Assembly (NCBI RefSeq): GCF_021109255.1
Contig: NZ_JAJODG010000001.1
Length of the DNA: 64,000 nt
Source of the DNA: Merdimmobilis hominis
GTDB taxonomy: Bacteria; Bacillota; Clostridia; Oscillospirales; Ruminococcaceae
Reading direction: 5' to 3' (one strand)
Both the position numbers and the translations under genes were made by a program. Under the pieces are notes generated by a model. The model was not told the origin of the DNA and did no database searches. It was given only the letters and a program-made list of their open reading frames with translations. Shown piece after piece: positions 9,600 through 18,371 of the stretch (positions are counted from its first letter, which is position 1; the number at the start of each line of letters is the position of its first letter).

Positions 9600-9950
9600 A
9601 TGGCTTCGTTTCGCGTTTCCCGCCTGTCGGAAGACATCCACCGGGAATTGACCGACATCATGCGCTCCCTGAAAGACCCCCGGATTACCGGCCTTTTAAG
9701 CATCGTAAAGATCGACCTTTCCAGCGATCTATCCTACTGCAAGGTGTATATCTCCTCCATGGAAGGGATGGAGAACGCCAAAACCGCAGTAAAGGGCCTC
9801 AACAGTGCAGCTGGCTTTATCCGCCGGGAGATCAACAACCGGCTGGAGATGCGCCGCAGCCCGGCGTTCCAGTTTGTGGCGGATGACTCCATCGCCCACA
9901 GCGCGGACATCGCCCGGATTCTGGGCAACCTGGCTGATGAAAAGAAATAA
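9600..9950 (+). CDS. rbfA: 30S ribosome-binding factor RbfA
   Basis: A 116-residue KH-fold protein that helps 16S rRNA 5'-end maturation and cold adaptation. It shows the family pattern RVSRLSEDIHRELTDIMRSL, KDPRITGLLSIVKIDLSSDL, CKVYISSMEG and IRREINNRLEMRRSPAFQF. ATG 9600 follows AAAGGAGGCAACA. The 148-base gap after infB carries a stem CTTCCCGCCG/CGCGGTGGGAAG (about 9544-9569) with no T-run. nrnA begins ten bases after the stop. Confidence 0.95.
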   Translation: MASFRVSRLSEDIHRELTDIMRSLKDPRITGLLSIVKIDLSSDLSYCKVYISSMEGMENAKTAVKGLNSAAGFIRREINNRLEMRRSPAFQFVADDSIAHSADIARILGNLADEKK

Positions 9951-9960
9951 GGAGGCCGCC

Positions 9961-10902
9961 ATGCTGACCGACTACGCAAAGGCAGCGGGCCTTCTGACCG
10001 CAAGTGAGGATATTGCCATCCTCTGTCACCGCAGCCCCGATGGGGACACCCTGGGCTGTGGCTACGCCCTCTGCCTGGCCCTCCTGGGCCTAGGCAAACG
10101 GGCCAGGGTCCTGTGCAGCGACCCTCTTCCCCGCAGGTATCAATACTTGGCCCAGGGGGTTCCCTCCCTGGACTTTTCCCCGCAGTTTGTCGTTGCGGTG
10201 GATGTGGCGGACGCAGCCCTCTTGGGCGGCCTTTCCTCCTATGGCGACCGGGTGGACCTGTGCATCGACCATCACCCCTCCAACACCGGGTATGCCAAAA
10301 ACCTGCTGCTGGAAGGGGATTCGGCGGCGGCCTGTGAAATCCTCTTCCTGCTGCTGGGGGAGATGGGGGCGGCAATCACCCCGGCTATTGCGGGCTGTCT
10401 GTACACCGGCATGGCCACCGACACTGGCTGCTTCCGGTACAGCAACACCACCGCCCGCACCCATCGCATCGCGGCCCAGCTGATGGAGCTGGGGGCAGAT
10501 GTGGGGGCTATCAACAAGTGGCTGTTTGAGACAAAGACCAAGGCCAGCATGGAATTGAAGCGGCTGGCGGAGGGAACCCTGGAATACCACTTTGGCGGCC
10601 GCTGTGCTTTTATCACCGTCACCCAGGAGATGCTGCAAAAGTCCGGCGCGTTGGAGGAGGACCTGGAAGGGGTTTCCTCCATTCCCCGCCGGGTGGAGGG
10701 GGTTGTGGCCGGCGCCGCATTCCGGGAACAGCCGGACGGCATCTGGCGGCTCTCCCTGCGGACCGGCGAACCCATCGATGCCAGCGAGGTCTGCCGGAGG
10801 ATGGGGGGCGGCGGCCATTCCCGCGCTGCGGGATGCACCCTGCGCTGCCCTTTGGAACAAGCAAAACAAACTGTGCTGGAGGCCCTATCCCATGACCTGT
10901 AA
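9961..10902 (+). CDS. nrnA: DHH/DHHA1 phosphoesterase, nanoRNase/pAp phosphatase NrnA type
   Basis: Hydrolyses very short RNAs and 3'-phosphoadenosine phosphate in homologues. The 313-residue protein has the DHH-domain metal motifs CHRSPDGDTLG, VDVAD and CIDHHPSNTGY, and a DHHA1 substrate domain ending in GGGGHSRAAGC. ATG 9961 has GGAGGCCGCC directly upstream; in-frame sequence further 5' is rbfA in another frame. It lies between rbfA and truB, as in many Firmicutes, and overlaps truB by 11 bases. Confidence 0.93.
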   Translation: MLTDYAKAAGLLTASEDIAILCHRSPDGDTLGCGYALCLALLGLGKRARVLCSDPLPRRYQYLAQGVPSLDFSPQFVVAVDVADAALLGGLSSYGDRVDLCIDHHPSNTGYAKNLLLEGDSAAACEILFLLLGEMGAAITPAIAGCLYTGMATDTGCFRYSNTTARTHRIAAQLMELGADVGAINKWLFETKTKASMELKRLAEGTLEYHFGGRCAFITVTQEMLQKSGALEEDLEGVSSIPRRVEGVVAGAAFREQPDGIWRLSLRTGEPIDASEVCRRMGGGGHSRAAGCTLRCPLEQAKQTVLEALSHDL

Positions 10903-11812
10903 TGACACCATGAACCTGTGCGGCATCCTGTGCATAGACAAGCCGGAAAACTACACCTCCTTTGATGTAGTGGCCCGGATGCGGGGCATCTGCCGCACTA
11001 AAAAAATTGGACACGCCGGCACCCTTGACCCTATGGCCACTGGGGTTCTGCCCCTGTTTTTGGGGCGGGCCACCAAGGCCTGCGCCATCCTGCCGGATCA
11101 GAACAAGCGCTACCGGGCCTCCTTCCGGCTGGGGATCACCACCGACACCCAGGATATCACTGGAAAAGTGGTAAGGGCGCGGCCGGTGACCGCCTCCGCC
11201 CAAGAGGTTCGGCAGGCCCTCCAGGGCTTTGTGGGGGACATCCTCCAGCTGCCGCCCATGTACTCCGCTGTACAGGTGGGGGGACAGCGGCTCTACGACC
11301 TAGCCCGCCAGGGCATCGAGGTGGAGCGGGAGCCCCGGGAGGTCTCCATCCTCTCCATCGACCTGTTGGAGGAGAGCCCGGAGACGGGGGAGTATGCCAT
11401 CGACGTCCTCTGCGCCAAAGGGACCTACATCCGCACCCTTTGCCACGATTTGGGGGAGAAGCTGGGCTGCGGCGCCGCCCTGACCAAGCTGCGGCGCACC
11501 ATGGCAGCCGGGTTCACCGAGGAGGACTGCATCACCTTGGAGCAGGCGGAAGAACTGCTGGCCGACCGGGAGCTGGCCAGCCGGGTGCTGCCGGTGGAGA
11601 AGGCGTTCGCCTCTTTATACCGGGTGGATTTGAGCGAAAAACAGGCGAAGATGTACCAAAACGGGGTGAAGCTGGACCCGAAAAAGACCCGTTGTTCCCA
11701 TGTGGAGGGGGATATTGCGGTCTACGGGCCAGGGGGCATCTTTTTGGGGGTCTCCGCCGTTAACCGGGAGACCGGCCTTTTGGAAACAAAGAGTTTATTT
11801 GCGCTGGCATAG
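10892..11812 (+). CDS. truB: tRNA pseudouridine-55 synthase TruB
   Basis: A 306-residue enzyme that converts U55 of the tRNA T-loop to pseudouridine. Motifs include GILCIDKPENYTSFDVV, the catalytic GHAGTLDPMATGVLP with its Asp, and YSAVQVGGQRLYDLARQG. A C-terminal TruB-C/PUA-like part follows from about residue 230. ATG 10892 is preferred because GGAGG (10878-10882) sits nine bases upstream; ATG 10910 would give the shorter MNLCGILCIDKP form but lacks a ribosome binding site. The overlap with nrnA implies coupling. Confidence 0.95.
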   Translation: MTCNDTMNLCGILCIDKPENYTSFDVVARMRGICRTKKIGHAGTLDPMATGVLPLFLGRATKACAILPDQNKRYRASFRLGITTDTQDITGKVVRARPVTASAQEVRQALQGFVGDILQLPPMYSAVQVGGQRLYDLARQGIEVEREPREVSILSIDLLEESPETGEYAIDVLCAKGTYIRTLCHDLGEKLGCGAALTKLRRTMAAGFTEEDCITLEQAEELLADRELASRVLPVEKAFASLYRVDLSEKQAKMYQNGVKLDPKKTRCSHVEGDIAVYGPGGIFLGVSAVNRETGLLETKSLFALA

Positions 11813-11830
11813 TTAAGGGAGGGACAGCCT

Positions 11831-12754
11831 TTGATTACAACAGAATCTTTGGAGGAAAACCTCCCCGCCGGGCCGTCGGCCATCGCCTTGGGGCTGTTTG
11901 ACGGGGTCCACCGAGGGCACCAGGCGGTGATTGGTGCAGCAGTTGCCCAAAGGCGGGCGGGTTTGGTCCCCTGCGTTTTTACCTTCACCACCATAGGCGG
12001 TGCGCCAGAATCCAAACGGGATTTCAGCCTGCTGCAAACCGAGGCCCAGAAGGAAAAAACCTTGGAACGGTTGGGGGTGGAGTGGGTCATCACCCCGGAT
12101 TTTTCCCGCTTCCGGGGGATGAGTCCTCAGGACTTTGTCACCCAGGTCCTGGTGGAGAAGATGAATGCCAAATTCATCGCCTGCGGGGAGGATTTCCACT
12201 TTGGGAAGGACGCCGCCGGTTCTGCCCGGGATCTCCAGGAGATCTGCGCCCCCTTGGGCGTAGAGGTTCAGCTGGTCCCCCCGGTGCTGGAGAAAGGGGA
12301 GCCCATCAGTTCCACCCGCATCCGCCGGGCGCTGCGGGAAGGGGAGGTGGAGGCGGTGGACCGTCTGTTGGGCCGCCCCTTCGCCATAGAAGGGGAAGTG
12401 ATCCACGGCCGGCAGCTGGGCCGCGCCATGGGCTGCCCCACCACCAACCAGCGGTTCCCCATAGGGATGACCATCCCAAAATTCGGGGTGTACGCCGTGG
12501 TGGTCACCCTGCCCGACGGCAGGCGATACACCGGTGCTGCCAATGTGGGGGTCAAGCCTACGGTGGGCAGCGAGGAAGTTCTCTGTGAGACGCTGCTCAA
12601 CGGCTTTTCCGGCGACTTGTACGGCCAGAACCTGACGGTGGAGTTCCACCGCTTCATCCGGGGGGAGCAGAAGTTCCCCTCTCTGGAAGAACTGTTTGAC
12701 ACCATCCGGGAAAACGCCCGCCAGGCAGGGGAGATCTGCCGGGAGGCCCTGTAG
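11831..12754 (+). CDS. ribF: Bifunctional riboflavin kinase / FAD synthetase RibF
   Basis: Makes FMN and FAD from riboflavin and ATP. The 307-residue protein has the N-terminal nucleotidyltransferase domain (LGLFDGVHRGHQAVI, FGKDAAGSARDL, ISSTRIRRALREG) and the C-terminal flavokinase domain from about residue 180 (GRAMGCPTTNQRFP, GVYAVVV, AANVGVKPTVG). The TTG at 11831 follows GGGAGGGACAGCCT at fair spacing. It is the end of the coupled run before the rpsO promoter. Confidence 0.95.
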   Translation: MITTESLEENLPAGPSAIALGLFDGVHRGHQAVIGAAVAQRRAGLVPCVFTFTTIGGAPESKRDFSLLQTEAQKEKTLERLGVEWVITPDFSRFRGMSPQDFVTQVLVEKMNAKFIACGEDFHFGKDAAGSARDLQEICAPLGVEVQLVPPVLEKGEPISSTRIRRALREGEVEAVDRLLGRPFAIEGEVIHGRQLGRAMGCPTTNQRFPIGMTIPKFGVYAVVVTLPDGRRYTGAANVGVKPTVGSEEVLCETLLNGFSGDLYGQNLTVEFHRFIRGEQKFPSLEELFDTIRENARQAGEICREAL

Positions 12755-12785
12755 CTGTTTTTTCCTGCGGGAGCGGGGAAAAGCC

Positions 12786-12814
12786 TTTACAACACATTCT
12801 CAATATGCTATAAT
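12786..12814 (+). promoter_or_regulatory. Strong SigA promoter for rpsO
   Basis: TTTACA at 12786-12791, exactly 17 bases, TATAAT at 12809-12814. The leader before rpsO is about 105 bases, long enough for an S15 autoregulatory RNA structure, which was not resolved by eye. Confidence 0.85.
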
Positions 12815-12925
12815 CTTTTCTTGATATGACCATTTCTTGGCTTTGTGGAGAAAATGCCTCTTGATGAGGGATCACCCGTCCCGTTGCTATGATTTGAGTC
12901 GTAAATTTAATTTGAGGTGATACCA

Positions 12926-13192
12926 ATGCTGCTGAAAGAAGACAAAACCGCAATTATCGAAGCTAACCGCACCAGCGAGAATGACACCGGTTCCCCTGAG
13001 GTCCAGATCGCTCTGCTCACCAAGAGAATCAACGACCTGACCGAGCATGTGAAGGTCCACAAAAAGGACCATCATTCCCGCCGCGGCCTGTTGAAGATGG
13101 TCGGCCACAGAAGAAACCTGCTCAACTACCTCCAGAAGAAGGACATTGAGCGGTACCGTGCCATCGTCGCTAAACTGGGCCTTCGTAAGTAA
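12926..13192 (+). CDS. rpsO: 30S ribosomal protein S15
   Basis: An 88-residue primary 16S rRNA-binding protein with the family core TGSPEVQIALLTKRINDL, HKKDHHSRRGLLKMVGHRR and NLLNYLQKKD. ATG 12926 is used because TTGAGGTGATACC gives ideal spacing; GTG 12917 overlaps the binding site itself. It has its own promoter and terminator, so it is at least partly independent of pnp downstream. Confidence 0.97.
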   Translation: MLLKEDKTAIIEANRTSENDTGSPEVQIALLTKRINDLTEHVKVHKKDHHSRRGLLKMVGHRRNLLNYLQKKDIERYRAIVAKLGLRK

Positions 13193-13204
13193 GTTTTTGC
13201 GCAA

Positions 13205-13232
13205 AAAGGCAGGTGTTTTGGCACCTGCCTTT
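13205..13232 (+). terminator. Terminator after rpsO
   Basis: AAAGGCAGGTG/CACCTGCCTTT stem with a six-base loop, 12 bases after the stop. The T-run is only TTT, so some read-through into pnp is likely. Confidence 0.75.
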
Positions 13233-13379
13233 CACTGCGTTTAGCAACTGGAATCCGCCGGAATCCATACGGGGGTTTTAGCAGTGAATCGAGGGCTTGA
13301 AAGCACAGTCAAGCGCTGGGTTAATTGCTAAAAGCATCCCGGGTGGGGCCGGCCCAATCAACAAGGAGGAAACACCCGC

Positions 13380-15494
13380 ATGTTTGAAAACTACCACGTA
13401 TTTGAAACCGAGTTCGCCGGCAAAAAGATCAGCTTTGAAACCGGCAAAATGTGCTGCCTGGCCGGCGGTTCCTGCTTGGTCCGCTACGGTGAGACCACGG
13501 TGCTGGTCAACGCCACTATGGCGGCCAAACCCCGGGACGGCATCGATTTCTTCCCCCTCTCGGTGGATTTTGAAGAGAAGCTGTACGCCGTGGGCAAGAT
13601 CCCCGGCTCCTTCTTGAAACGGGAGGGCCGCCCCAGCGAGAAGGCCGTCCTCACCTCCCGGATGGTGGACCGCCCCATCCGCCCCTTCTTCCCCCACGAC
13701 CTGCGCAACGATGTGTCGGTAGTGATGACCGTTTTGTCGGTCGACCCCGATTACTCCCCTGAGATCGCTGGCCTGATGGGCACCGCCTTCGCCCTGTCCA
13801 TCTCCGACATCCCGTGGAACGGGCCGGTGGCCGGTGTCAGCGTGGGCCTGGTGGACGATAAGATCGTCCTCAACCCCAACGCTGAGGAGCGGGAGAAATC
13901 CACCCTCAACCTGACCGTCGCCGGCACCGCGGAGAAGGTCTGCATGATCGAGTGCGGCGCCAATGAGGTCCCCGAGGACACCATGTTGGAGGCCATCATC
14001 ACCGGCCACAAAGAAATCCAGAAGATGTGCGCTTTCCTGAAGGATGTGCAGTCTAAGATTGGCAAACCCAAGATCAACTTCGTCTCCCAGGAAGTGCCTG
14101 CCGAGATGTTCGAGGCCATTAAGGACTTCGCCATCGACAAGGTAAAGGCCGCCCTGGACACCGACGACAAAAACATCCGCGAGGAGCGCCTAGCTCCCGT
14201 TGTGGCGGAGATCCACGAGAAATTCGACGAGGTTTACCCTGAGGAGATCGCCAAGATCGACGAGTGCATCTACAAATTGCAGAAATTCGTCGTCCGCCGC
14301 TGGCTCCTGGACGAGGGCAAGCGGGTCGACGGCCGCGGCCTGGATGAGATCCGCCCCTTGGCGGCTGAAGTTGGACTGATCCCCCGCGTCCACGGCTCCG
14401 GCATGTTCACCCGCGGCCAGACCCAGGTGCTGACCATCACCACCCTGGGCCCCATCAGCGACAGCCAGCTGCTGGATGGCATTGACAACGAGGAAACCAA
14501 ACGGTATATGCACCAGTACAACTTCCCCTCCTACTCGGTGGGTGAGACCCGTCCTTCCAGAGGCCCCGGCCGCCGGGAAATTGGCCACGGCGCCCTGGCG
14601 GAGAAGGCTCTGGTGCCGGTGCTCCCCTCGGTGGAGGAGTTCCCCTACGCCCTGCGCGTGGTCTCTGAGGTTCTGTCCTCCAACGGCTCCACCTCCCAAG
14701 GTTCTATCTGCGGTTCCACCCTGTCTCTGATGGACGCTGGCGTTCCCCTGAAAGCCCCGGTGGCCGGTATCTCCTGCGGCTTGATCACCGAGGGCGACCG
14801 CTGGATGACCATGGTGGATATCCAGGGCCTGGAGGATTTCTTCGGCGACATGGACTTTAAAGTGGGCGGCACCCATAAAGGCATTACCGCCATCCAGGTG
14901 GATATCAAAAACGACGGCCTGACCTATGACATCATCAAAGAGGCCTTTGAAAAGACCCGCGCCGCCCGGATCCACATCCTGGACGACATCATGCTCAAAG
15001 CCATCCCCGCCCCCAGAGCGGAGCTTTCCAAATACGCGCCCAAGATGCTGACCATCAAGATCCATCCCGATAAGATCCGTGAAGTTATCGGTTCCGGCGG
15101 CAAGGTCATCCAGAAGATCAGCGCGGAGTGTGGCGTCAAGATCGACATTGAGGACGACGGCAGCGTCTTTGTCTCCTCCGTTGATATTGAAGGGGCAAAA
15201 CGGGCCATCCAGATCATCAAGACCATCGCCATGGACCCTGAGGTGGGCGCCATCTACAAGGGCCGTGTCACCCGCCTGATGGCCTTTGGCGCCTTTGTGG
15301 AGATCGCCCCTGGCAAGGAGGGCTTGGTTCATATTTCCAAGCTGGATACCAAACGGGTGGAGAAGGTAGAGGATGTAGTCACCGTCGGTGACGAGATCCT
15401 GGTCAAGGTCACTGAGATCGATTCCCAGGGCCGGATCAACCTGTCCCGCAAGGATGCGCTGGCTGCCGTGGAAGCCAAACGGAAATCTGAATAA
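13380..15494 (+). CDS. pnp: Polyribonucleotide nucleotidyltransferase (PNPase)
   Basis: A 704-residue phosphorolytic 3'-5' exoribonuclease. Two RNase PH-like domains (residues 1-215 and about 310-540, the second with PSRGPGRREIGHGALAEKAL) are separated by an all-helical linker. A KH domain (IREVIGSGGKVIQKISAECG) and a C-terminal S1 domain (GAIYKGRVTRLMAFGAFVEI) follow. The start has AAGGAGGAAACACCCGC upstream. No separate promoter was identified in the 147 bases after the rpsO terminator. Confidence 0.98.
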   Translation: MFENYHVFETEFAGKKISFETGKMCCLAGGSCLVRYGETTVLVNATMAAKPRDGIDFFPLSVDFEEKLYAVGKIPGSFLKREGRPSEKAVLTSRMVDRPIRPFFPHDLRNDVSVVMTVLSVDPDYSPEIAGLMGTAFALSISDIPWNGPVAGVSVGLVDDKIVLNPNAEEREKSTLNLTVAGTAEKVCMIECGANEVPEDTMLEAIITGHKEIQKMCAFLKDVQSKIGKPKINFVSQEVPAEMFEAIKDFAIDKVKAALDTDDKNIREERLAPVVAEIHEKFDEVYPEEIAKIDECIYKLQKFVVRRWLLDEGKRVDGRGLDEIRPLAAEVGLIPRVHGSGMFTRGQTQVLTITTLGPISDSQLLDGIDNEETKRYMHQYNFPSYSVGETRPSRGPGRREIGHGALAEKALVPVLPSVEEFPYALRVVSEVLSSNGSTSQGSICGSTLSLMDAGVPLKAPVAGISCGLITEGDRWMTMVDIQGLEDFFGDMDFKVGGTHKGITAIQVDIKNDGLTYDIIKEAFEKTRAARIHILDDIMLKAIPAPRAELSKYAPKMLTIKIHPDKIREVIGSGGKVIQKISAECGVKIDIEDDGSVFVSSVDIEGAKRAIQIIKTIAMDPEVGAIYKGRVTRLMAFGAFVEIAPGKEGLVHISKLDTKRVEKVEDVVTVGDEILVKVTEIDSQGRINLSRKDALAAVEAKRKSE

Positions 15495-15506
15495 TCCCTG
15501 TTTTTA

Positions 15507-15535
15507 AGCGGAGGGCACTGCCCTCCGCTTTTTTG
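15507..15535 (+). terminator. Terminator after pnp
   Basis: AGCGGAGGGC/GCCCTCCGCT stem followed by TTTTTTG, 12 bases after the pnp stop. It ends the translation/RNA-processing block. Confidence 0.92.
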
Positions 15536-15663
15536 TTTTGTTGAAAAGGGGGAAAACGGGTAGAGAAGAAGACTTAAGCTCGAGAACCTGGACGCGATTA
15601 TGAAAGAAAAACGGGGAAATACTGTAAAACGAGAAATATTTAACGATAAACATTAAAAATATA

Positions 15664-15693
15664 TTGAAAAACAGTATATTCCTTGTTATACTG
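15664..15693 (+). promoter_or_regulatory. Promoter plus dyad operator of the DUF2975/HTH pair
   Basis: TTGAAA (15664-15669), 17 bases, TATACT (15687-15692). A perfect inverted repeat CAGTATA-N8-TATACTG (15672-15693) lies across the spacer and the -10, a placement expected for repression. The regulator is inferred to be the HTH protein encoded second in the operon. Confidence 0.65.
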
Positions 15694-15722
15694 AAGGCAG
15701 AAACTAGATGGGGGGGATTGGA

Positions 15723-16343
15723 ATGAACCTAAAAATTGAACGCTTTCGCAAATACAGCAAACTGGTGGGCCTGGTGATCAAAGCGGCCAGCATCCTGTTG
15801 TGGCTGTCGGTTCTAAGCGGGATGATCGGCCTTTTGTACTGCGCTGTCTCTTCGGAAGAGGATTTCGGGGTGTTCCCGGCCGGGGAGGGGACGGTCTACT
15901 ATGGCTTAAAGAACAGCTCTACCCGATATGGGCCACTGCCCGCTCCCTTGCCGGATGAGTTTAGCGTCCGAGGGGAAACCCTTTCTGCCATTGTGGTTTC
16001 CACCAGCATTAATGGGTTGGCCGCCTACTCCATCCATTGCTTAGTCAAAATTTTCCAGGATGCCGCAGGGGAAGAATATACCCCATTTTCCATCCCGACC
16101 GCCAAGCGGCTGAAACGGATGGGCATTTCCACCGCTCTTATTGCACCAGTGTTCAACATCACAAACAGCTATGCCCTGTCGATGATGTACGGCGTCCCCT
16201 TTCAGTTGGAAATCACCCTTGGCGGTTCGCCCCGTGGTTATTTTTATCTGTTGCTGCCGTTGATGGGCCTGGCCCTCTATGGGGTGGGGCTGATCTTTGA
16301 ATACGGGATAGAGTTACAGCTCCAGGCGGACGAGACGTTATAA
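15723..16343 (+). CDS. DUF2975 family four-helix membrane protein
   Basis: A 206-residue integral membrane protein with hydrophobic segments near residues 18-45, 95-115, 140-160 and 173-195, separated by a polar loop at about 50-90. This pattern and the pairing with a small Cro/C1-type regulator immediately downstream match the DUF2975 family (YoaS/YozG-like pairs in Bacillus). The function of the family is unknown. The ATG at 15723 has GGGGGG upstream. The operon starts at a promoter with an obvious palindromic operator. Confidence 0.75.
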   Translation: MNLKIERFRKYSKLVGLVIKAASILLWLSVLSGMIGLLYCAVSSEEDFGVFPAGEGTVYYGLKNSSTRYGPLPAPLPDEFSVRGETLSAIVVSTSINGLAAYSIHCLVKIFQDAAGEEYTPFSIPTAKRLKRMGISTALIAPVFNITNSYALSMMYGVPFQLEITLGGSPRGYFYLLLPLMGLALYGVGLIFEYGIELQLQADETL

Positions 16344-16356
16344 AGGGGGCGGGGCT

Positions 16357-16584
16357 ATGGCAATTATCCTGCGATTGGACCGTGTGATGGCCGACCGGAA
16401 AATTTCTCTCAACCAGTTGGCAGAACAGGTGGGCATCAGCAACGTCAACCTCTCCAATATCAAGACGGGAAAAATCAGCGCCATCCGGTTTTCCACTCTG
16501 AACGCCATCTGCCGGGTGCTTGATTGCCAGCCGGGGGATATCCTGGAATATCAGCCCGACGACCCGGAAGAGATGGGCAAATAG
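16357..16584 (+). CDS. Small Cro/C1-type HTH regulator (YozG-like)
   Basis: A 75-residue DNA-binding protein that is almost entirely one helix-turn-helix domain (ISLNQLAEQVGISNVNLSNI, then TLNAICRVLDCQPGDILEY). This subgroup is typically encoded next to DUF2975 membrane proteins. It starts 13 bases after the DUF2975 stop with AAAGGGGGCGGGG upstream, so both are made from one message. It is the likely ligand of the CAGTATA dyad in the operon promoter (inference). The 240 bases that follow hold only a small hairpin (GGTGG/CCACC near 16717-16736) and the next promoter. Confidence 0.88.
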   Translation: MAIILRLDRVMADRKISLNQLAEQVGISNVNLSNIKTGKISAIRFSTLNAICRVLDCQPGDILEYQPDDPEEMGK

Positions 16585-16743
16585 TCGGTCCCCTTTTCAT
16601 GTTTTGTTGGGAAGGGGGAAAAGTGAAATTGGAAGCGGGCTTGTGCGGGCGACCTAGCGGGCGGCAGGATTTGAGCGAGGGTCACCTTGGGCAAAAACCC
16701 CTGAGAAAGGGAAAAAATCGGTGGAAACCACCCTTTTGACCCA

Positions 16744-16772
16744 TTGAGGGAACGCCGGGTTTCTGATACAAT
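16744..16772 (+). promoter_or_regulatory. Promoter of the CNNM/CorC-family gene
   Basis: TTGAGG (16744-16749), 17 bases, TACAAT (16767-16772), 52 bases before the TTG start. Confidence 0.55.
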
Positions 16773-16824
16773 TAGTAACTAACAAGCCTAAAAATACAGT
16801 AAATGAAATTGGAGTTGAGACAGT

Positions 16825-18111
16825 TTGGACAGTAGCAGTTGGGTCATGTTCGCATCCATCGTGGTGTTGATCCTTCTATCCGCATTCTTTTCCGCTTCGG
16901 AAACCGCATTTTCCACCGTCAACAAAATACGCCTGCGCAACTATGTGGACGGCGGCAGCACCAAGGCGCAGCGAGCCTTGGAAATCGCCGAGGACTATGA
17001 CAATGTCCTTTCCACCATTCTCATCGGCAACAATGTGGTGAACATCGCCTCCACAGCCATCGCCACCATCTTGTTCACAAATTTGTTTGGCGCGTCTGGC
17101 GCGGCAATTTCCACAGCAGTGATGACTGTGCTGGTGCTGATTTTTGGTGAGATCCTTCCCAAAAGCTATGCCAAGGAGAACAGCGAAGCCTTGGCTTTGC
17201 GCTTTGCTGCCCCTCTGGGCATGCTGATGACGGTGCTAAAACCCTTTGTGTGGTTTTTTGTAAAACTCAAAGGCATGATGGCCCGCTTCACCGGATCGGG
17301 GGACAACAGCCCCTCGGTGACCGAGCAGGAACTGAAGGTGATTATCGAAACCATTGAGGGCGAAGGGGTGCTGGAAGAACAGGAGAGCGACCTGGTCCAA
17401 TCTGCTTTGGAATTTGATGAAATCGATGCCCAGGAGGTTATTACCCCCCGTGTGGATATGATCGCGGTGGACATCGATGACCCCATTGAGGAGACCATCA
17501 AAACGGTGATGGAGTCCCGTTACACCCGAATCCCGGTGTACCAGGGCAGCACCGACAACATCATCGGCATCCTCCAGGCCCGCGACCTGCTGGAAAGCAT
17601 CATCCGGGGCGGGGAGATCGACCTGCGCCGCCTTCTCAGCGACCCCCTCTTTGTACACAAGACCAAGAAGATTTCCACCTTGCTGTCGGATTTTAAACGC
17701 AACAAAGTCCACATTGCTGTGGTCACCGATGATTACGGCGGCACCATGGGTATTGTCACCATGGAAGACCTGCTGGAAGAACTGGTGGGCGATATTTGGG
17801 ATGAAGATGAGGAAGAGGTTCAAGAACTGGTCCAGGTGGGCGAAAACCGCTATGAAGTCACCGGCGACATGAACGTCTATGAGATGTTTGAACAACTGGG
17901 GGTGGATGACCGCTCCTTTGACAGCGATTACAACACCATAAGCGGCTGGGCTATGGAGATGCTGGAGCACATCCCCGAAGTGGGGGAGAGCTTCACATAT
18001 AAAAATCTGACCATCACCGTTTTGGAACAGGAGAACCAGCGGATCATCAAGCTGCTGGTGGAGGTCACCCCGGAAGAGGGGCCTTCTGAGATAGAGCAGG
18101 ATGGCAAATAG
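16825..18111 (+). CDS. CNNM/CorC-family (hemolysin C-like) membrane protein with CBS domains
   Basis: A 428-residue protein with an N-terminal DUF21 membrane domain (about residues 5-165, with FSASETAFSTVNKIRLRN), a pair of CBS nucleotide-sensing domains (YTRIPVYQGSTDNIIGILQA; HIAVVTDDYGGTMGIVTMED) and a C-terminal CorC_HlyC domain. Family members are linked to Mg2+/Co2+ efflux or homeostasis; the hemolysin name is historical. The TTG at 16825 follows GGAG at ten-base spacing. It is monocistronic, with its own promoter and a terminator 5 bases after the stop. Confidence 0.92.
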   Translation: MDSSSWVMFASIVVLILLSAFFSASETAFSTVNKIRLRNYVDGGSTKAQRALEIAEDYDNVLSTILIGNNVVNIASTAIATILFTNLFGASGAAISTAVMTVLVLIFGEILPKSYAKENSEALALRFAAPLGMLMTVLKPFVWFFVKLKGMMARFTGSGDNSPSVTEQELKVIIETIEGEGVLEEQESDLVQSALEFDEIDAQEVITPRVDMIAVDIDDPIEETIKTVMESRYTRIPVYQGSTDNIIGILQARDLLESIIRGGEIDLRRLLSDPLFVHKTKKISTLLSDFKRNKVHIAVVTDDYGGTMGIVTMEDLLEELVGDIWDEDEEEVQELVQVGENRYEVTGDMNVYEMFEQLGVDDRSFDSDYNTISGWAMEMLEHIPEVGESFTYKNLTITVLEQENQRIIKLLVEVTPEEGPSEIEQDGK

Positions 18112-18115
18112 AAAT

Positions 18116-18154
18116 GAAAAAAGAGAGACAGCCGTGTCGGTTGCCTCTCTTTTT
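18116..18154 (+). terminator. Terminator after the CNNM/CorC-family gene
   Basis: AAAAAGAGAG...CTCTCTTTTT with an imperfect inner CCG/CGG pairing, followed by T-rich sequence. Confidence 0.75.
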
Positions 18155-18248
18155 GTATATAATATATTTTTTATACTAAAAGTCTAATTTGATGGGATAT
18201 CCACGGCGGGGGAAGGGCGAAAAAAGCGGATGGGAGAGGGGCGATTGG

Positions 18249-18277
18249 TTGAGTTTGGGAAAAAACGGTGGTATAAT
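18249..18277 (+). promoter_or_regulatory. Promoter of metG-tatD
   Basis: TTGAGT (18249-18254), 17 bases, TATAAT (18272-18277). The leader of about 90 bases can fold CCGTC/GACGG (18304-18318) and an imperfect stem CCTATAGGG/CCCCTACAGG (18321-18358) whose 3' edge touches the AGGAGGAGG ribosome binding site. Confidence 0.7.
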
Positions 18278-18371
18278 AAAACAGTATATTTCAATGAGAT
18301 CACCCGTCTTTTTGACGGTACCTATAGGGCTGTCATCGGGATCAACGGCCCCTACAGGAGGAGGAGAAACA

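Noticed and set aside
18304..18358. T-box or other riboswitch before metG
   Set aside because: No T-box sequence, specifier loop or terminator was found; only two modest stems are present.
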